Assembly (NCBI GenBank): GCA_902594705.1
Contig: CACJNI010000001.1
Span: 302,625 to 366,624, forward strand
Direction of reading: 5' to 3'
Source: an uncultured Pelagibacteraceae bacterium
GTDB taxonomy: Bacteria > Pseudomonadota > Alphaproteobacteria > Pelagibacterales > Pelagibacteraceae
DNA: 64,000 nucleotides
A program made the position numbers and the translations under genes. The notes below the pieces were generated by a model. It ran no database searches, had not been told where the DNA came from, and saw only the letters and a list, made by a program, of their open reading frames with translations. Positions 19,668 to 29,262 of this stretch are shown piece by piece. Position 1 is the stretch's first letter, and each line of letters opens with the position of its first letter.

Positions 19668-20818
19668 GCATTTCGGAATCTTAAATTATTTCGATTAAGA
19701 TCACTGATCTTTGTGCAGCCCATTAATTTCATGTCTCTTACTAATTCAGTTTTATATAAGTTAAGTGCTCTCTCAACACCTTCTTGACCTGCTGCAGCTA
19801 AAGCATAAAGATATAATCTTCCACCAGCACAAGCTTTTGCACCTATAGATAAAGCTTTTAACATATGAGTTCCTCTTTGAAATCCACCTTCACAAATAAC
19901 ATCTAACTTATCACCAACTGCATCAACAATTTCAGCTAATTGATCGAAAGGTGATCTAGATCCATCAAGTTGTCTTCCTCCATGATTTGATACCATTATA
20001 CCAGTGCATCCGATATCAACTGCTCTTTTAGCATCTTCAACACTCATAACTCCCTTAAGCGCAAAATGGCCACCCCACTGAGAGCACAATTTTTCAGCGT
20101 CGTCCCAGTTCATAGATTGATCCAACATAGTAGAAAAATAATTACCAATTGAAGTATTTGTGTCAGTTCCTTCTTTAACGAAATCTTGAAGATGTGGTAG
20201 TTCAAATTTTCCTTTGGTTAAATAATTTATTCCCCACATTGGTTTTGTGGCAAAACTAAACAAACTCGAAAGTGTTAATTTTGGAGGTGATGTAAATCCA
20301 GTTCTTAAATCTCTTTCACGATTTCCTCCTGTTATCGTATCAACAGTTAAAGCCATCACATCAAATTTTGCTGCTTTTGCTCGTTCTAAACAGGAGTCAT
20401 TTAATCCTCTGTCTTTATGGAAATAAAATTGAAACATTTTTGGTGTGTCTATTAAAGATGAAATTTCCTCAACACTAACTGTAGCCAATGCCGAAACACC
20501 AAACATCGTATTAAACTTCTTTGCAGCTTTTCCAACCGCTCTTTCTCCTTCGTAATGGAATAACCTTTGCAGAGCTGTTGGGGAACAATAAAAAGGCAAA
20601 TCTAATTTTTTTCCAAAAATAGTTGTCGACAAATCCACATTTTCAACACCTCTTAAGACATTTGGAACTAAGTCAACATCATTAAATGCACTACTATTTC
20701 TTGCATAAGTTATTTCATCATCCGCAGCCCCATCAATATAATGAAATATTGGAGATGGAAGCTTTTGTTTTGCCAATTTTCTAAAGTCATAAAAGTTATG
20801 ACAATCTTTTAATCTCAT
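19664..20818 (-). CDS. FMN-dependent alpha-hydroxyacid dehydrogenase/oxidase, copy B
   Basis: VSNHGGRQLDGSRSPFDQL, CEGGFQRGTHMLKALSIGA; tandem paralog of copy A with a 4-bp overlap. Confidence 0.92.
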   Translation of the reverse strand: MRLKDCHNFYDFRKLAKQKLPSPIFHYIDGAADDEITYARNSSAFNDVDLVPNVLRGVENVDLSTTIFGKKLDLPFYCSPTALQRLFHYEGERAVGKAAKKFNTMFGVSALATVSVEEISSLIDTPKMFQFYFHKDRGLNDSCLERAKAAKFDVMALTVDTITGGNRERDLRTGFTSPPKLTLSSLFSFATKPMWGINYLTKGKFELPHLQDFVKEGTDTNTSIGNYFSTMLDQSMNWDDAEKLCSQWGGHFALKGVMSVEDAKRAVDIGCTGIMVSNHGGRQLDGSRSPFDQLAEIVDAVGDKLDVICEGGFQRGTHMLKALSIGAKACAGGRLYLYALAAAGQEGVERALNLYKTELVRDMKLMGCTKISDLNRNNLRFRNA

Positions 20819-20826
20819 ATCTTAAG

Positions 20827-21312
20827 TTAAAATTTTTTTGTAAAATTAAACATATAACTATTTGCCCCAGGATTTTTATCTCCAAGACTCGCATTAGAAA
20901 TATGATTATAAGAAATACCTAATTCAGAATTAGATGAGATATCAAATAATATCTGTATTTGTGTCTTAAATTCAATTTCGTGACCTAAGTCCTTGCCATC
21001 TCCTTCGTCATAATATCCAATTGCAAAACTAGGGGAGAAAGTAGTTGAATTAGATTTTTGATTTAATTGATAACCTGTATAAATATATAATGCATCATCA
21101 GCTGTTATCATTGCGCCTGTCACAGGCTGAACATTTCCTAAGAAAATATCTTTGTTAGCATTAAAATTTATATATTCGACACCAAATAGATTTGCTTTTT
21201 TACCATCATCGCTGAAATCGAACATGCCAGTGTAAAAACTCCATTTATTTTCTGCATTAGAAAATGAGACAGTAAGAAATGAAATTATTAAAGTTTTAAT
21301 TAAAATTTTCAT
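20827..21312 (-). CDS. PagL-like acyloxyacyl hydrolase / lipid A 3-O-deacylase family outer membrane protein
   Basis: Signal peptide, small beta-barrel-like sequence, and LGISYNHISNASLGDKNPGANSYMF matching the PagL H-I-S-N...NPG motif. Confidence 0.7.
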   Translation of the reverse strand: MKILIKTLIISFLTVSFSNAENKWSFYTGMFDFSDDGKKANLFGVEYINFNANKDIFLGNVQPVTGAMITADDALYIYTGYQLNQKSNSTTFSPSFAIGYYDEGDGKDLGHEIEFKTQIQILFDISSNSELGISYNHISNASLGDKNPGANSYMFNFTKKF

Positions 21313-21326
21313 ATTAAAAATCCTTG

Positions 21327-21686
21327 CTACTTTATAGATACTTTTCTAATAATTAAAAGGCCGCCAAAAGCGAACAAAATCAAAGGTATTGACCAGAGTA
21401 AAAATGTATTTCGGTTTAATTCTGGTTCATAGACAATCCATTCTCCGTATTTATTTTTTAAATAATCATATATTTCTTTATCTTCTTTACCTTCATCAAT
21501 CTTATTTTTTACAACAAGCTTCATACTAATGGCAAAATCAGACTGAGAATCGTAAACAGATTGACCTTGGCATATCAAACACCTTAAGTTTTTTGTAATT
21601 TGATCTACTTTAGTGTTTATTTCATTAGCATAGGAAAAATTAAAACTAAAATATAGCAGCAATATTAATTTTAAAATTTTAAGCAT
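21327..21686 (-). CDS. ccmH: Cytochrome c-type biogenesis protein CcmH
   Basis: NLRCLICQGQS (LRCxxCQ) motif and C-terminal TM; in a ccm operon. Confidence 0.93.
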   Translation of the reverse strand: MLKILKLILLLYFSFNFSYANEINTKVDQITKNLRCLICQGQSVYDSQSDFAISMKLVVKNKIDEGKEDKEIYDYLKNKYGEWIVYEPELNRNTFLLWSIPLILFAFGGLLIIRKVSIK

Positions 21687-22224
21687 TTTTTTTTAATAAA
21701 TTTTTTATTTCTATTAAATTTTCGCTTGTCAATGGACCAATATACTTTTTTATTATCTCATTTGTTTTACCACTTATAATAAAAGTTTCAGGAACACCAA
21801 TAGCTCCAAATTCTATTGATTTTGTTCCATCATTATCGGTAATAACTTCTGAATAAGGATTTCCAAGTGAGCTCAAAAAATTTTTCGCATTTTTTGGACT
21901 GTCTTTATAATTAATTCCAATTACATTTATGTTCATATCTTTTAATTTCATTAAAAACTGATGCTCTTCTCTACATGGTGCACACCAAGATGCCCAAATA
22001 TTTACTACTGAAGGACTATTTTTATCAAATAAGTCTGAAATATTAATTATTTCATCAGAAAATAATTTTTTTGCACTAAGTGAAAAATCTATTTGACTAT
22101 TTAATTTCTCGTTAGAGTAATCTTTTGATACGTTCAATCCCTTGAGCAAGATTATAAAAATTATTATTAATGTTAGTAGTAATCCTAAAAATTTAATATT
22201 TTTGCTCATTTTTTCTAATAACAC
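21679..22224 (-). CDS. ccmG: Thiol:disulfide interchange protein CcmG/DsbE
   Basis: N-terminal TM; WASWCAPCREEH thioredoxin motif; GVPETFII. Confidence 0.93.
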   Translation of the reverse strand: MLLEKMSKNIKFLGLLLTLIIIFIILLKGLNVSKDYSNEKLNSQIDFSLSAKKLFSDEIINISDLFDKNSPSVVNIWASWCAPCREEHQFLMKLKDMNINVIGINYKDSPKNAKNFLSSLGNPYSEVITDNDGTKSIEFGAIGVPETFIISGKTNEIIKKYIGPLTSENLIEIKNLLKKNA

Positions 22225-24073
22225 TTAATAAACCACCAAAACTAATTAATATAGTTGAGATCCATATCCAAATCATTAGGGGTTTATATTGATATCTTAC
22301 ATTATAATAACCATCGTCTTTTAAAATATTAAATACTAAAAAATTATCTGAAAATAATGTTGTCTTAATATCTGCTTCACTCGTAATAGTTAAAGGCTGT
22401 TGATAAATCCTAACTTCTGGGTACAAAGCAAAAGAGGAATTTTTATTCGTAACTTCAAAACTAGCTTTAAGAGATTTATAATTGTCTACATCTTTAACAT
22501 TAACTTCTTTTAATTTTACAACTTTTTCATTGAATATTCTTTCATCTCCTACTTTCATATTTGAATTGAATTCATTAGAAAAAAGTCCATTCAATAAGAT
22601 ACTTGTAATTAATAAACTAAAACCAAAATGTGAAATTTTTTGGCTAATCGAGGATTTGCTAACAAAAAAATCCTTAATTGTTACTAATAAAAGATAGATG
22701 CTCAAAACTATCAGAGGAATAGACAACAGAAACGAATTTTCGGTTTTTGTTAAAATGACATATGAAATAAGTAGTGAAACTAAAAAAATAATTAAAATAT
22801 TATAGTTAAACTTTTTTAATTTATCTTTAATCCATTTCAAACTTGGGCCAAAGCTCATGAATATTAAAAAAGGAATTAAGAAGGGTATTAAAAGATTATG
22901 ATAAAAAGGCGGACCAACAGAAATTTTTGAACCATTTAAAACTTCAAGAAAAATTGGATAAATTGTGCCAACAAGAACAACAGATAAAAAAAACATCATA
23001 AACCAGTTATTCACTAATATTGCAGTCTCTTTACTTAAAATAAAATTCTCTTTGGCTGTGTTTGATATTTTATTCTGATTAAAAAAGAAAATTAGTATAG
23101 ACATCAATATTAGGATAAAGAGAAAACTTAATATATATAGCCCTCTTGATGGATCGTTTGCAAAAGTGTGAATTGAATTTAAAATTCCAGACCTAACAAG
23201 AAAAGTGCCGCTCATACTCAGTGAGAAAGTTGTAATTGACAAAATAATAGTCCACTCTTTAAACGAATTTCTTTTCTGTAATACAATTACAGTATGCAGT
23301 AGCGCTGTTAAGCAAAACCATGGCATTAATGAAACATTTTCTACAGGATCCCAAAACCAAAAACCTCCCCAGCCCAACTCATAATATGCCCATATAGATC
23401 CTAGCAAAATACCGATTGTTAAAAATACCCAAGATACTAAAACCCATTTTTTAATATGTCTTGCCCACTTATCTCCAATATTTCCGCTAATCATTGAGGC
23501 AAGTGAAGCTGAAAAGATAATAGACGTTCCAACATAACCTAAATATAAAATTGGAGGATGAATAGCTAAAGCAGGGTCTTGTAAAATAGGGTTCAAACCT
23601 AATCCCTCGGTAGGAATTGGATAAAGCGTTTTAAATGGGTTGGAAGTTAATAAAATAAAAACCAGAAAACCTGAAATAATAATTTGTTGAAATAGTACCG
23701 TTAGAAGTTTGTATTTAGTATCTTGTGATCTTGAATTTAATAAAAAAATAAAAAGAAAAATTGAAAGAACTAATAACCACAGTAATAAACTTCCTTCATG
23801 ATTACCCCATGTGCCTGATAATTTATAAAATAAAGGTTTTAAAGTATGAGAATTGTTAAAAACAGTTTCATTACTGAAATCTGAGATTACAAAAGCAGCA
23901 ACAAGACTAAAAAAACTTACTGTTATCATTATAGTTTGTATTGAAGTAATCAAAATAAAGTTTTTGTCTAAATATTTATTTTCTGAATTTGCATCCAAGT
24001 ATGATTTAAAAATTAAATAAACAGATGCAATTAAAGCAATATATAAAGAATAATTTCCTAAATAATTAGACAT
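22193..24073 (-). CDS. ccmF: Heme lyase CcmF
   Basis: GWGGFWFWDPVENVSLMPW heme-handling WWD motif; multi-TM. Confidence 0.95.
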   Translation of the reverse strand: MSNYLGNYSLYIALIASVYLIFKSYLDANSENKYLDKNFILITSIQTIMITVSFFSLVAAFVISDFSNETVFNNSHTLKPLFYKLSGTWGNHEGSLLLWLLVLSIFLFIFLLNSRSQDTKYKLLTVLFQQIIISGFLVFILLTSNPFKTLYPIPTEGLGLNPILQDPALAIHPPILYLGYVGTSIIFSASLASMISGNIGDKWARHIKKWVLVSWVFLTIGILLGSIWAYYELGWGGFWFWDPVENVSLMPWFCLTALLHTVIVLQKRNSFKEWTIILSITTFSLSMSGTFLVRSGILNSIHTFANDPSRGLYILSFLFILILMSILIFFFNQNKISNTAKENFILSKETAILVNNWFMMFFLSVVLVGTIYPIFLEVLNGSKISVGPPFYHNLLIPFLIPFLIFMSFGPSLKWIKDKLKKFNYNILIIFLVSLLISYVILTKTENSFLLSIPLIVLSIYLLLVTIKDFFVSKSSISQKISHFGFSLLITSILLNGLFSNEFNSNMKVGDERIFNEKVVKLKEVNVKDVDNYKSLKASFEVTNKNSSFALYPEVRIYQQPLTITSEADIKTTLFSDNFLVFNILKDDGYYNVRYQYKPLMIWIWISTILISFGGLLSVIRKNEQKY

Positions 24074-24078
24074 AAAAA

Positions 24079-24501
24079 TTAATTGTTTTTCATAGCTTCG
24101 CTGACTTCAGGAGGCATATAATTTTCATCATGTTTTGCTAAAATCTTGTCAGCATTTAGAAAACTTTTATCCTTTAAGAAACCTTCAGCAACTACACCCT
24201 TGCCCTCTTCAAACAGATTAGGTACAGATCCATTAAAGTTGACTAATAATTCATTTTTGAAATCCGTAATTACGAAAAAAATTTCTTTATCGTTTATTTT
24301 AATAGAATTTTTTTTCACCATTCCACCAACTCTAATTTTTTGAGCATTTTTGATTTCATTAAGGTTTTTAATGTCTGTTGGAGACTTAAAATATACTACG
24401 TTTTCCTCGAGAGATTTAACCACTAAAAAAATTGTAAGAACTAATGAAATTAAAATTAAAAAAATAAAGAGGGCTCTAAATTTAACTTTTTTTCCGTACA
24501 T
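24079..24501 (-). CDS. ccmE: Heme chaperone CcmE
   Basis: RVGGMVKK and heme-binding [12 protein letters not shown]. Confidence 0.95.
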   Translation of the reverse strand: MYGKKVKFRALFIFLILISLVLTIFLVVKSLEENVVYFKSPTDIKNLNEIKNAQKIRVGGMVKKNSIKINDKEIFFVITDFKNELLVNFNGSVPNLFEEGKGVVAEGFLKDKSFLNADKILAKHDENYMPPEVSEAMKNN

Positions 24502-24512
24502 GTGAATTTTAG

Positions 24513-24746
24513 TTAAACTTTAGATGTGGAAGTGTTTGCTAATATCTCTCTGTACGTTTTTTGTTTAGCTACTGATGCAAGTTTCTTTTCATCTAGTGAT
24601 TTATAATTTTCCTCAAATTTCTTTTTCTCTTTGATTAAATTTAATTTTACTACCGCGTACAAGAAGCTAAAAGAAAATAGAGTAAATATAAATGATGACC
24701 AAACGTATACACCGTATCCATTCATATTTAGTATTTCACTAATCAT
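24513..24746 (-). CDS. ccmD: CcmD-like small membrane protein
   Basis: Short single-TM protein between ccmC and ccm[13 protein letters not shown] matches CcmD. Confidence 0.85.
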   Translation of the reverse strand: MISEILNMNGYGVYVWSSFIFTLFSFSFLYAVVKLNLIKEKKKFEENYKSLDEKKLASVAKQKTYREILANTSTSKV

Positions 24747-25450
24747 AATCTATTAAGACCTTTATTTTTAATCTTTAACAGTTCTGTATTATATTTCATT
24801 AAAAATATCAAAAGTGAAAATAGAGCAAATGCCGCAGTCATTATAGCTAATGGTGTCAACATTGAAGAATGAATTGTTGTTTCTTCCAAAATTTTTACTG
24901 ATGCAGGTTGGTGTAAAGTATTCCACCATTCTACTGAAAATTTTATAACTGGAATATTTATAAGACCAATAATTGCTATTATTGAGCTAATTTTTTCTGC
25001 TTTACTAGTGTCTGTCGTAATCTTCCAAGAAGTAATGAACAATAAATAAAAAATTGAAAGTAACAGCATTGAAGTTATTCTTGCATCCCAAGCCCACCAA
25101 GTTCCCCAGGTTGGTTTTCCCCAAATTGATCCTGTAACTAAAGCTATTATGCTAAAAACAAAACCAGAAGGTGCTAAACTTTTTGTTATTAAAGAGAAAT
25201 TTTTATTTTTAAAAACAAAAACTCCAAAAGAAAGAATGGAAATAAATGAAAATATTCCGAGTGATATCCAAGCTGATGGAACATGGACATACATAATCCT
25301 AACTGAGTCACTCTGCTTATAATCCTCGGGAGAAAGAACTAAAGCTTCAACTAATCCAAGTAACAATACAATTATAAATAGCGCAAATACAAACTTTTGT
25401 ATTTTATTAATTATCTTTAAAGTATTATTTGGATTGAAATAATTAATCAT
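24743..25450 (-). CDS. ccmC: Heme exporter CcmC
   Basis: WGTWWAWDARITSMLLL WWD motif; multi-TM. Confidence 0.95.
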   Translation of the reverse strand: MINYFNPNNTLKIINKIQKFVFALFIIVLLLGLVEALVLSPEDYKQSDSVRIMYVHVPSAWISLGIFSFISILSFGVFVFKNKNFSLITKSLAPSGFVFSIIALVTGSIWGKPTWGTWWAWDARITSMLLLSIFYLLFITSWKITTDTSKAEKISSIIAIIGLINIPVIKFSVEWWNTLHQPASVKILEETTIHSSMLTPLAIMTAAFALFSLLIFLMKYNTELLKIKNKGLNRL

Positions 25451-25495
25451 AATTTTTTATAACACATAAATTTTAGATTAAAATTGTTCAAAATT

Positions 25496-25549
25496 TTCTG
25501 ACCAAGAATACAGAGGGAGATAGAGGAAAAACAGTACTCTTGATCAGAA
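25496..25549 (-). ncRNA. Putative structured RNA element (16-bp stem, 22-nt pyrimidine-rich loop) between hspQ and ccmC
   Basis: 25496-25511 pairs with 25534-25549. On the minus strand all 16 positions pair, two as G-U; on the plus strand those two are C/A mismatches. Confidence 0.35.
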
Positions 25550-25616
25550 TTAATATTTTATAACAAACAGATATGACAGAGATTTGGGACAATTGTGTTT
25601 AAATATTGGCTATTAG

Positions 25617-25937
25617 TTAATTTGAAGGCTTGAAGTAGCTTGATCCACGCTTACCTGAAAAAATTTCATTAATCAGAGGGTGTTTTATAGGCTCTTCAGA
25701 GTCATCAAATAATAGATTTTGCTCAGACACATAAGCCTCGTAAGTAATTTCGTCATTCTCTGCTAGTAAATGATAAAATGGCTGATCCTTTCTAGGTCTC
25801 ACGTTTTTTGGAATCGATTGATACCACTCCTCTGAGTTATTAAATTCAAAGTCAACATCGTAAATCACACCTCTAAAATCGAAGTGCCTATGTTTTACAA
25901 CGTCTCCAATTGAAAATTTAGCTTTTTGAGTACTCAC
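25617..25937 (-). CDS. hspQ: HspQ-like heat shock protein / hemimethylated-DNA-binding family
   Basis: KFSIGDVVKHRHFDFRGVIYDVDFEF, QPFYHLLAENDEITYEAYVSEQNL match HspQ/YccV. Confidence 0.92.
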   Translation of the reverse strand: MSTQKAKFSIGDVVKHRHFDFRGVIYDVDFEFNNSEEWYQSIPKNVRPRKDQPFYHLLAENDEITYEAYVSEQNLLFDDSEEPIKHPLINEIFSGKRGSSYFKPSN

Positions 25938-26015
25938 GATATTAAATATGGATATTTGATGAAAAAAATCAATAAAAAAAATATAAATGTTTTATTAATC
26001 TGTTAATATGTAGCA

Positions 26016-26567
26016 GTGAATAAATCACTTCTAAAATTCATTACAGACGTTGGGCCTTTAGCTATTTTTTTCTTCTTTTATTATAACAGTGATAAAAATT
26101 TAAAAGTTGCAATACCACCTCTAATTGTCGCAACAATAATTTCCGTTCTCTTGGTTTGGATACTGGAAAAAAAAGTTCCGATGGTTCCTTTGTTAGGAGG
26201 AATTTTAATTACTCTATTTGGAGGTTTAACAATTTATTTTGATAATCCAATTTTTATTTATATGAAACCCACTATTATAAATATTTTATTTGCCTTAGCT
26301 TTATTCTTTGGAAAATACTTCACCAATGAACCAGTTTTAAAATTAATACTTGGAAAAACACTGCCAATGTCTGATGAAGGTTGGAAAATTTTGAATAACA
26401 GATGGACTTATTTTTTTATTTTTTTAGCTATATTAAATGAAATTGTTTGGAGAACTCAAACAGAAGAATTTTGGGTTAACTTTAAAGTTTGGGGAATGCT
26501 ACCAATTACATTCATATTTGCAGCATCACAAGTTGGGTTGATTAATAAACACAAATTAAATGAGTAA
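26016..26567 (+). CDS. Septation protein A family (YciB/IspZ); GTG start
   Basis: DVGPLAIFFFFYYNS, GGLTIYFDNPIFIYMKPTIIN, LNEIVWRTQTEEFWVNFKVWG. Confidence 0.92.
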   Translation: MNKSLLKFITDVGPLAIFFFFYYNSDKNLKVAIPPLIVATIISVLLVWILEKKVPMVPLLGGILITLFGGLTIYFDNPIFIYMKPTIINILFALALFFGKYFTNEPVLKLILGKTLPMSDEGWKILNNRWTYFFIFLAILNEIVWRTQTEEFWVNFKVWGMLPITFIFAASQVGLINKHKLNE

Positions 26568-26895
26568 TTTAAAATTAGTAATAAATAATTCAAGTAAAGA
26601 ACAAAACCAAAGGTATTTTTTTGAAAAAAAAGAACTAAAAATTATATTAGACCTATATGCTAAAATGGTATCTGAAGGATCTTGGAAAGACTATGGCCTC
26701 TCAATATCAAGTAAAAGAGTAAGTTTTAGTATTTTTAAAAATGCAGCAGAAAAAGCTATCTACAACATTAGTAAAAATTTTAAACCTTCTAATAAGAATT
26801 TGAAATATTTAATCACTGATAGAAATGGTAAAATTTTAAATAATGCTTATGATTTAGAAATACTTTTAAAAAAAACAAATTGGAAAAAACTATAG
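26560..26895 (+). CDS. DUF2794-like conserved alphaproteobacterial protein
   Basis: RYFFEKKELKIILDLYAKMVSEGSWKDYGLSISSKRVSFSIFKNAAE is typical of this family. Confidence 0.75.
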   Translation: MSNLKLVINNSSKEQNQRYFFEKKELKIILDLYAKMVSEGSWKDYGLSISSKRVSFSIFKNAAEKAIYNISKNFKPSNKNLKYLITDRNGKILNNAYDLEILLKKTNWKKL

Positions 26896-26902
26896 TTTTT
26901 GA

Positions 26903-27661
26903 TTATCTTCTTTGACCAAACAATCTTAAAAGCATTATAAATAAATTTATAAAATCTAAGTATAGTGTTAAAGCTCCCATAACAGCTTTCTTGCCAATTA
27001 CTTCACCTGAATCTGATGCTACGTACATATTTTTAATTTTTTGTGTATCGTAGGCAGTTAATCCAACAAATATTAGAACTCCAATGATGGAAATAGCAAA
27101 GTACATCATTGATGATTTTAAGAAAATATTTACTAAAGATGCAATTATAATACCGATTAAACCCATCATTAAGAATGATCCAAATTTTGTGAGATCTCTT
27201 TTAGTTGTGTAACCATATATACTCATAGCTCCAAATGTAGCTGAAGAAATGAAAAATACTCTTGTTACACTAAGTCCTGTGTAAACTAATAAAATTGAAG
27301 ATAGTGATAAACCCATCAAAGCCGCAAAAATCCAAAAAGTAGTTTGAGCTTTTGAAGAACTCATTTTATTGATCCCAAAACTCATATAAAAAACAATTCC
27401 GAGAGGAGCTAACATAACCACCCATTTCAATCCTGATAGATAAATTGCATTTCCGAACTCAGTTAAAGCAACTATTGATCCACTTGCATCTGTAACTACT
27501 GACATTTTAAAAGATAACAATGCAATGATTCCCGTTAGCAAAACTCCAGTTGCCATGTAGTTGTAAACTTTAAGCATATAGGCTCTAAGGCCTTCATCCA
27601 TCACAACAGCTTTTTTTGCTGTCGTTGATCTATTTAAGATATTGTCTCTATTGAATTCCAT
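26903..27661 (-). CDS. Bax inhibitor-1/YccA family membrane protein; start placed at MEFNRD
   Basis: Seven-TM-like sequence; RAYMLKVYNYMATGVLLTG and LTAYDTQKIKNMY match BI-1. Confidence 0.92.
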   Translation of the reverse strand: MEFNRDNILNRSTTAKKAVVMDEGLRAYMLKVYNYMATGVLLTGIIALLSFKMSVVTDASGSIVALTEFGNAIYLSGLKWVVMLAPLGIVFYMSFGINKMSSSKAQTTFWIFAALMGLSLSSILLVYTGLSVTRVFFISSATFGAMSIYGYTTKRDLTKFGSFLMMGLIGIIIASLVNIFLKSSMMYFAISIIGVLIFVGLTAYDTQKIKNMYVASDSGEVIGKKAVMGALTLYLDFINLFIMLLRLFGQRR

Positions 27662-27733
27662 AATTAAATATATAGTAATAAATTTAGAATTTTTCAAGCA
27701 GTCAAAATATAGGTAACAAATACTTAATATTTA

Positions 27734-28768
27734 ATGAATTATAAAAAATTAGGAACAACTGACATAAATATTAGCACAATTTGTCTCGGCACCATGACAT
27801 GGGGTGAACAAAATAGCCAAGAGGAAGCCTTCGAACAAATGGATTTCTCACTGGAAAATGGAGTTAATTTTTGGGACACAGCTGAGCTTTATGCAGTACC
27901 TCCAAAAGCTGAAACTTTTGGTCATACAGAAACAATCATTGGAAATTGGTTTGAAAAAACAAAAAAAAGAAAAGATGTGATACTTGCAACCAAAGTTTGT
28001 GGTCCTGCAAGAGATTATATTAGAAATGGTGAAAATAGTTTTGTAGGAAAGAATCTCGAAATTGCACTTCATAACAGTCTTAAAAGACTTAAAACTGATT
28101 ATATAGATTTATATCAGCTTCACTGGCCAGAAAGAAACGTAAATAATTTTGGCAGACTGGGTTACGTGCATGAGGAAAATGAATGGAATAAATTCGAAGA
28201 CGTATTGATTGAATTGCAAAAGTATATTGAGCAAGGTAAAATAAGACATGTAGGTTTATCCAATGAAACTCCTTGGGGTGTTATGAATTATCTCAAACTT
28301 TCAAAGGATAAGAGTTTACCAAGAATGATGTCTATACAAAATCCCTACAGTTTATTAAATAGGTCATATGAAGTTGGATTAGCTGAAGTGTCTATAAGAG
28401 AAAATATTGGCTGCTTATCTTATTCTCCTTTAGCAAGTGGTTTTTTAAGTGGCAAATACAGAAATAAGCAATTTCCAAAAGGATCTCGGATGGAAAGAGA
28501 TTGGGATTTTTGGACAAGATATCGAAAACCAAATACTAACGAAGCTGTTGAAGAATATTTTAATATAAGCATCAAATACAACATTGATATGAGTCAAATG
28601 TGTATAAAATTTTGTGAGATGCAGGATTTTATGTCTAGTGTTATTATTGGTGCAACAACAATGGAGCAGTTGAAAACAAATATAGAAAGTGTAAAAGTGA
28701 ATCTTGATAAAGAAATAATTAATGAAATTAACGAAATTCAAAAAAAATATCCAAATCCATGTCCATAA
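27734..28768 (+). CDS. Aldo/keto reductase (Tas-like)
   Basis: LGTMTWGEQNSQEEAFEQMDFSLENGVNFWDTAELYAVPP; LYQLHWPERNVNNFG. Confidence 0.93.
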   Translation: MNYKKLGTTDINISTICLGTMTWGEQNSQEEAFEQMDFSLENGVNFWDTAELYAVPPKAETFGHTETIIGNWFEKTKKRKDVILATKVCGPARDYIRNGENSFVGKNLEIALHNSLKRLKTDYIDLYQLHWPERNVNNFGRLGYVHEENEWNKFEDVLIELQKYIEQGKIRHVGLSNETPWGVMNYLKLSKDKSLPRMMSIQNPYSLLNRSYEVGLAEVSIRENIGCLSYSPLASGFLSGKYRNKQFPKGSRMERDWDFWTRYRKPNTNEAVEEYFNISIKYNIDMSQMCIKFCEMQDFMSSVIIGATTMEQLKTNIESVKVNLDKEIINEINEIQKKYPNPCP

Positions 28769-29259
28769 TTTTTAAAATAATTTTTTTTATTCTCTTATTA
28801 GTATCAACTTCTTATTCAGAAGAATTAAATAAAATAGGAACATTTAAAGACTGGGATGCAATTGTTGTTACTAGTGGTGATAATAAAGTATGTTTTGCTC
28901 AATCTAAACCTGTTCTTCAATCTCCAAAAAAAAATGACAGAGATGCAAGATTATTTGTAACTTTCAGACCATCTGAAAAAATTAAAGACGAAGTAAGCAC
29001 GACATCAGGCTATGAATATAATAGTCAAAATTCAATTACAGCTAGCTCTGGTAAATCAAAATATAAATTTGATATAGCTCAAGATAATTTTGCATGGATT
29101 TCAAGTAATAAAATTGAAAAAAAAGTTGTTAGCAGAATGAAAAAGGCCTCAAGATTAATGGTTACTGGATATAATAAATCTGGATCTCAAACAATTGATC
29201 ATTATTCTTTGATGGGCTTCACTAAAGCATATAACGCAGCTAAAAAAAGCTGTAGTTAA
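28759..29259 (+). CDS. Invasion-associated locus B (IalB)-like exported protein
   Basis: Signal peptide then FKDWDAIVVTSGDNKVCFAQSKP, IalB-like. Confidence 0.65.
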   Translation: MSIIFKIIFFILLLVSTSYSEELNKIGTFKDWDAIVVTSGDNKVCFAQSKPVLQSPKKNDRDARLFVTFRPSEKIKDEVSTTSGYEYNSQNSITASSGKSKYKFDIAQDNFAWISSNKIEKKVVSRMKKASRLMVTGYNKSGSQTIDHYSLMGFTKAYNAAKKSCS

Positions 29260-29262
29260 ATA

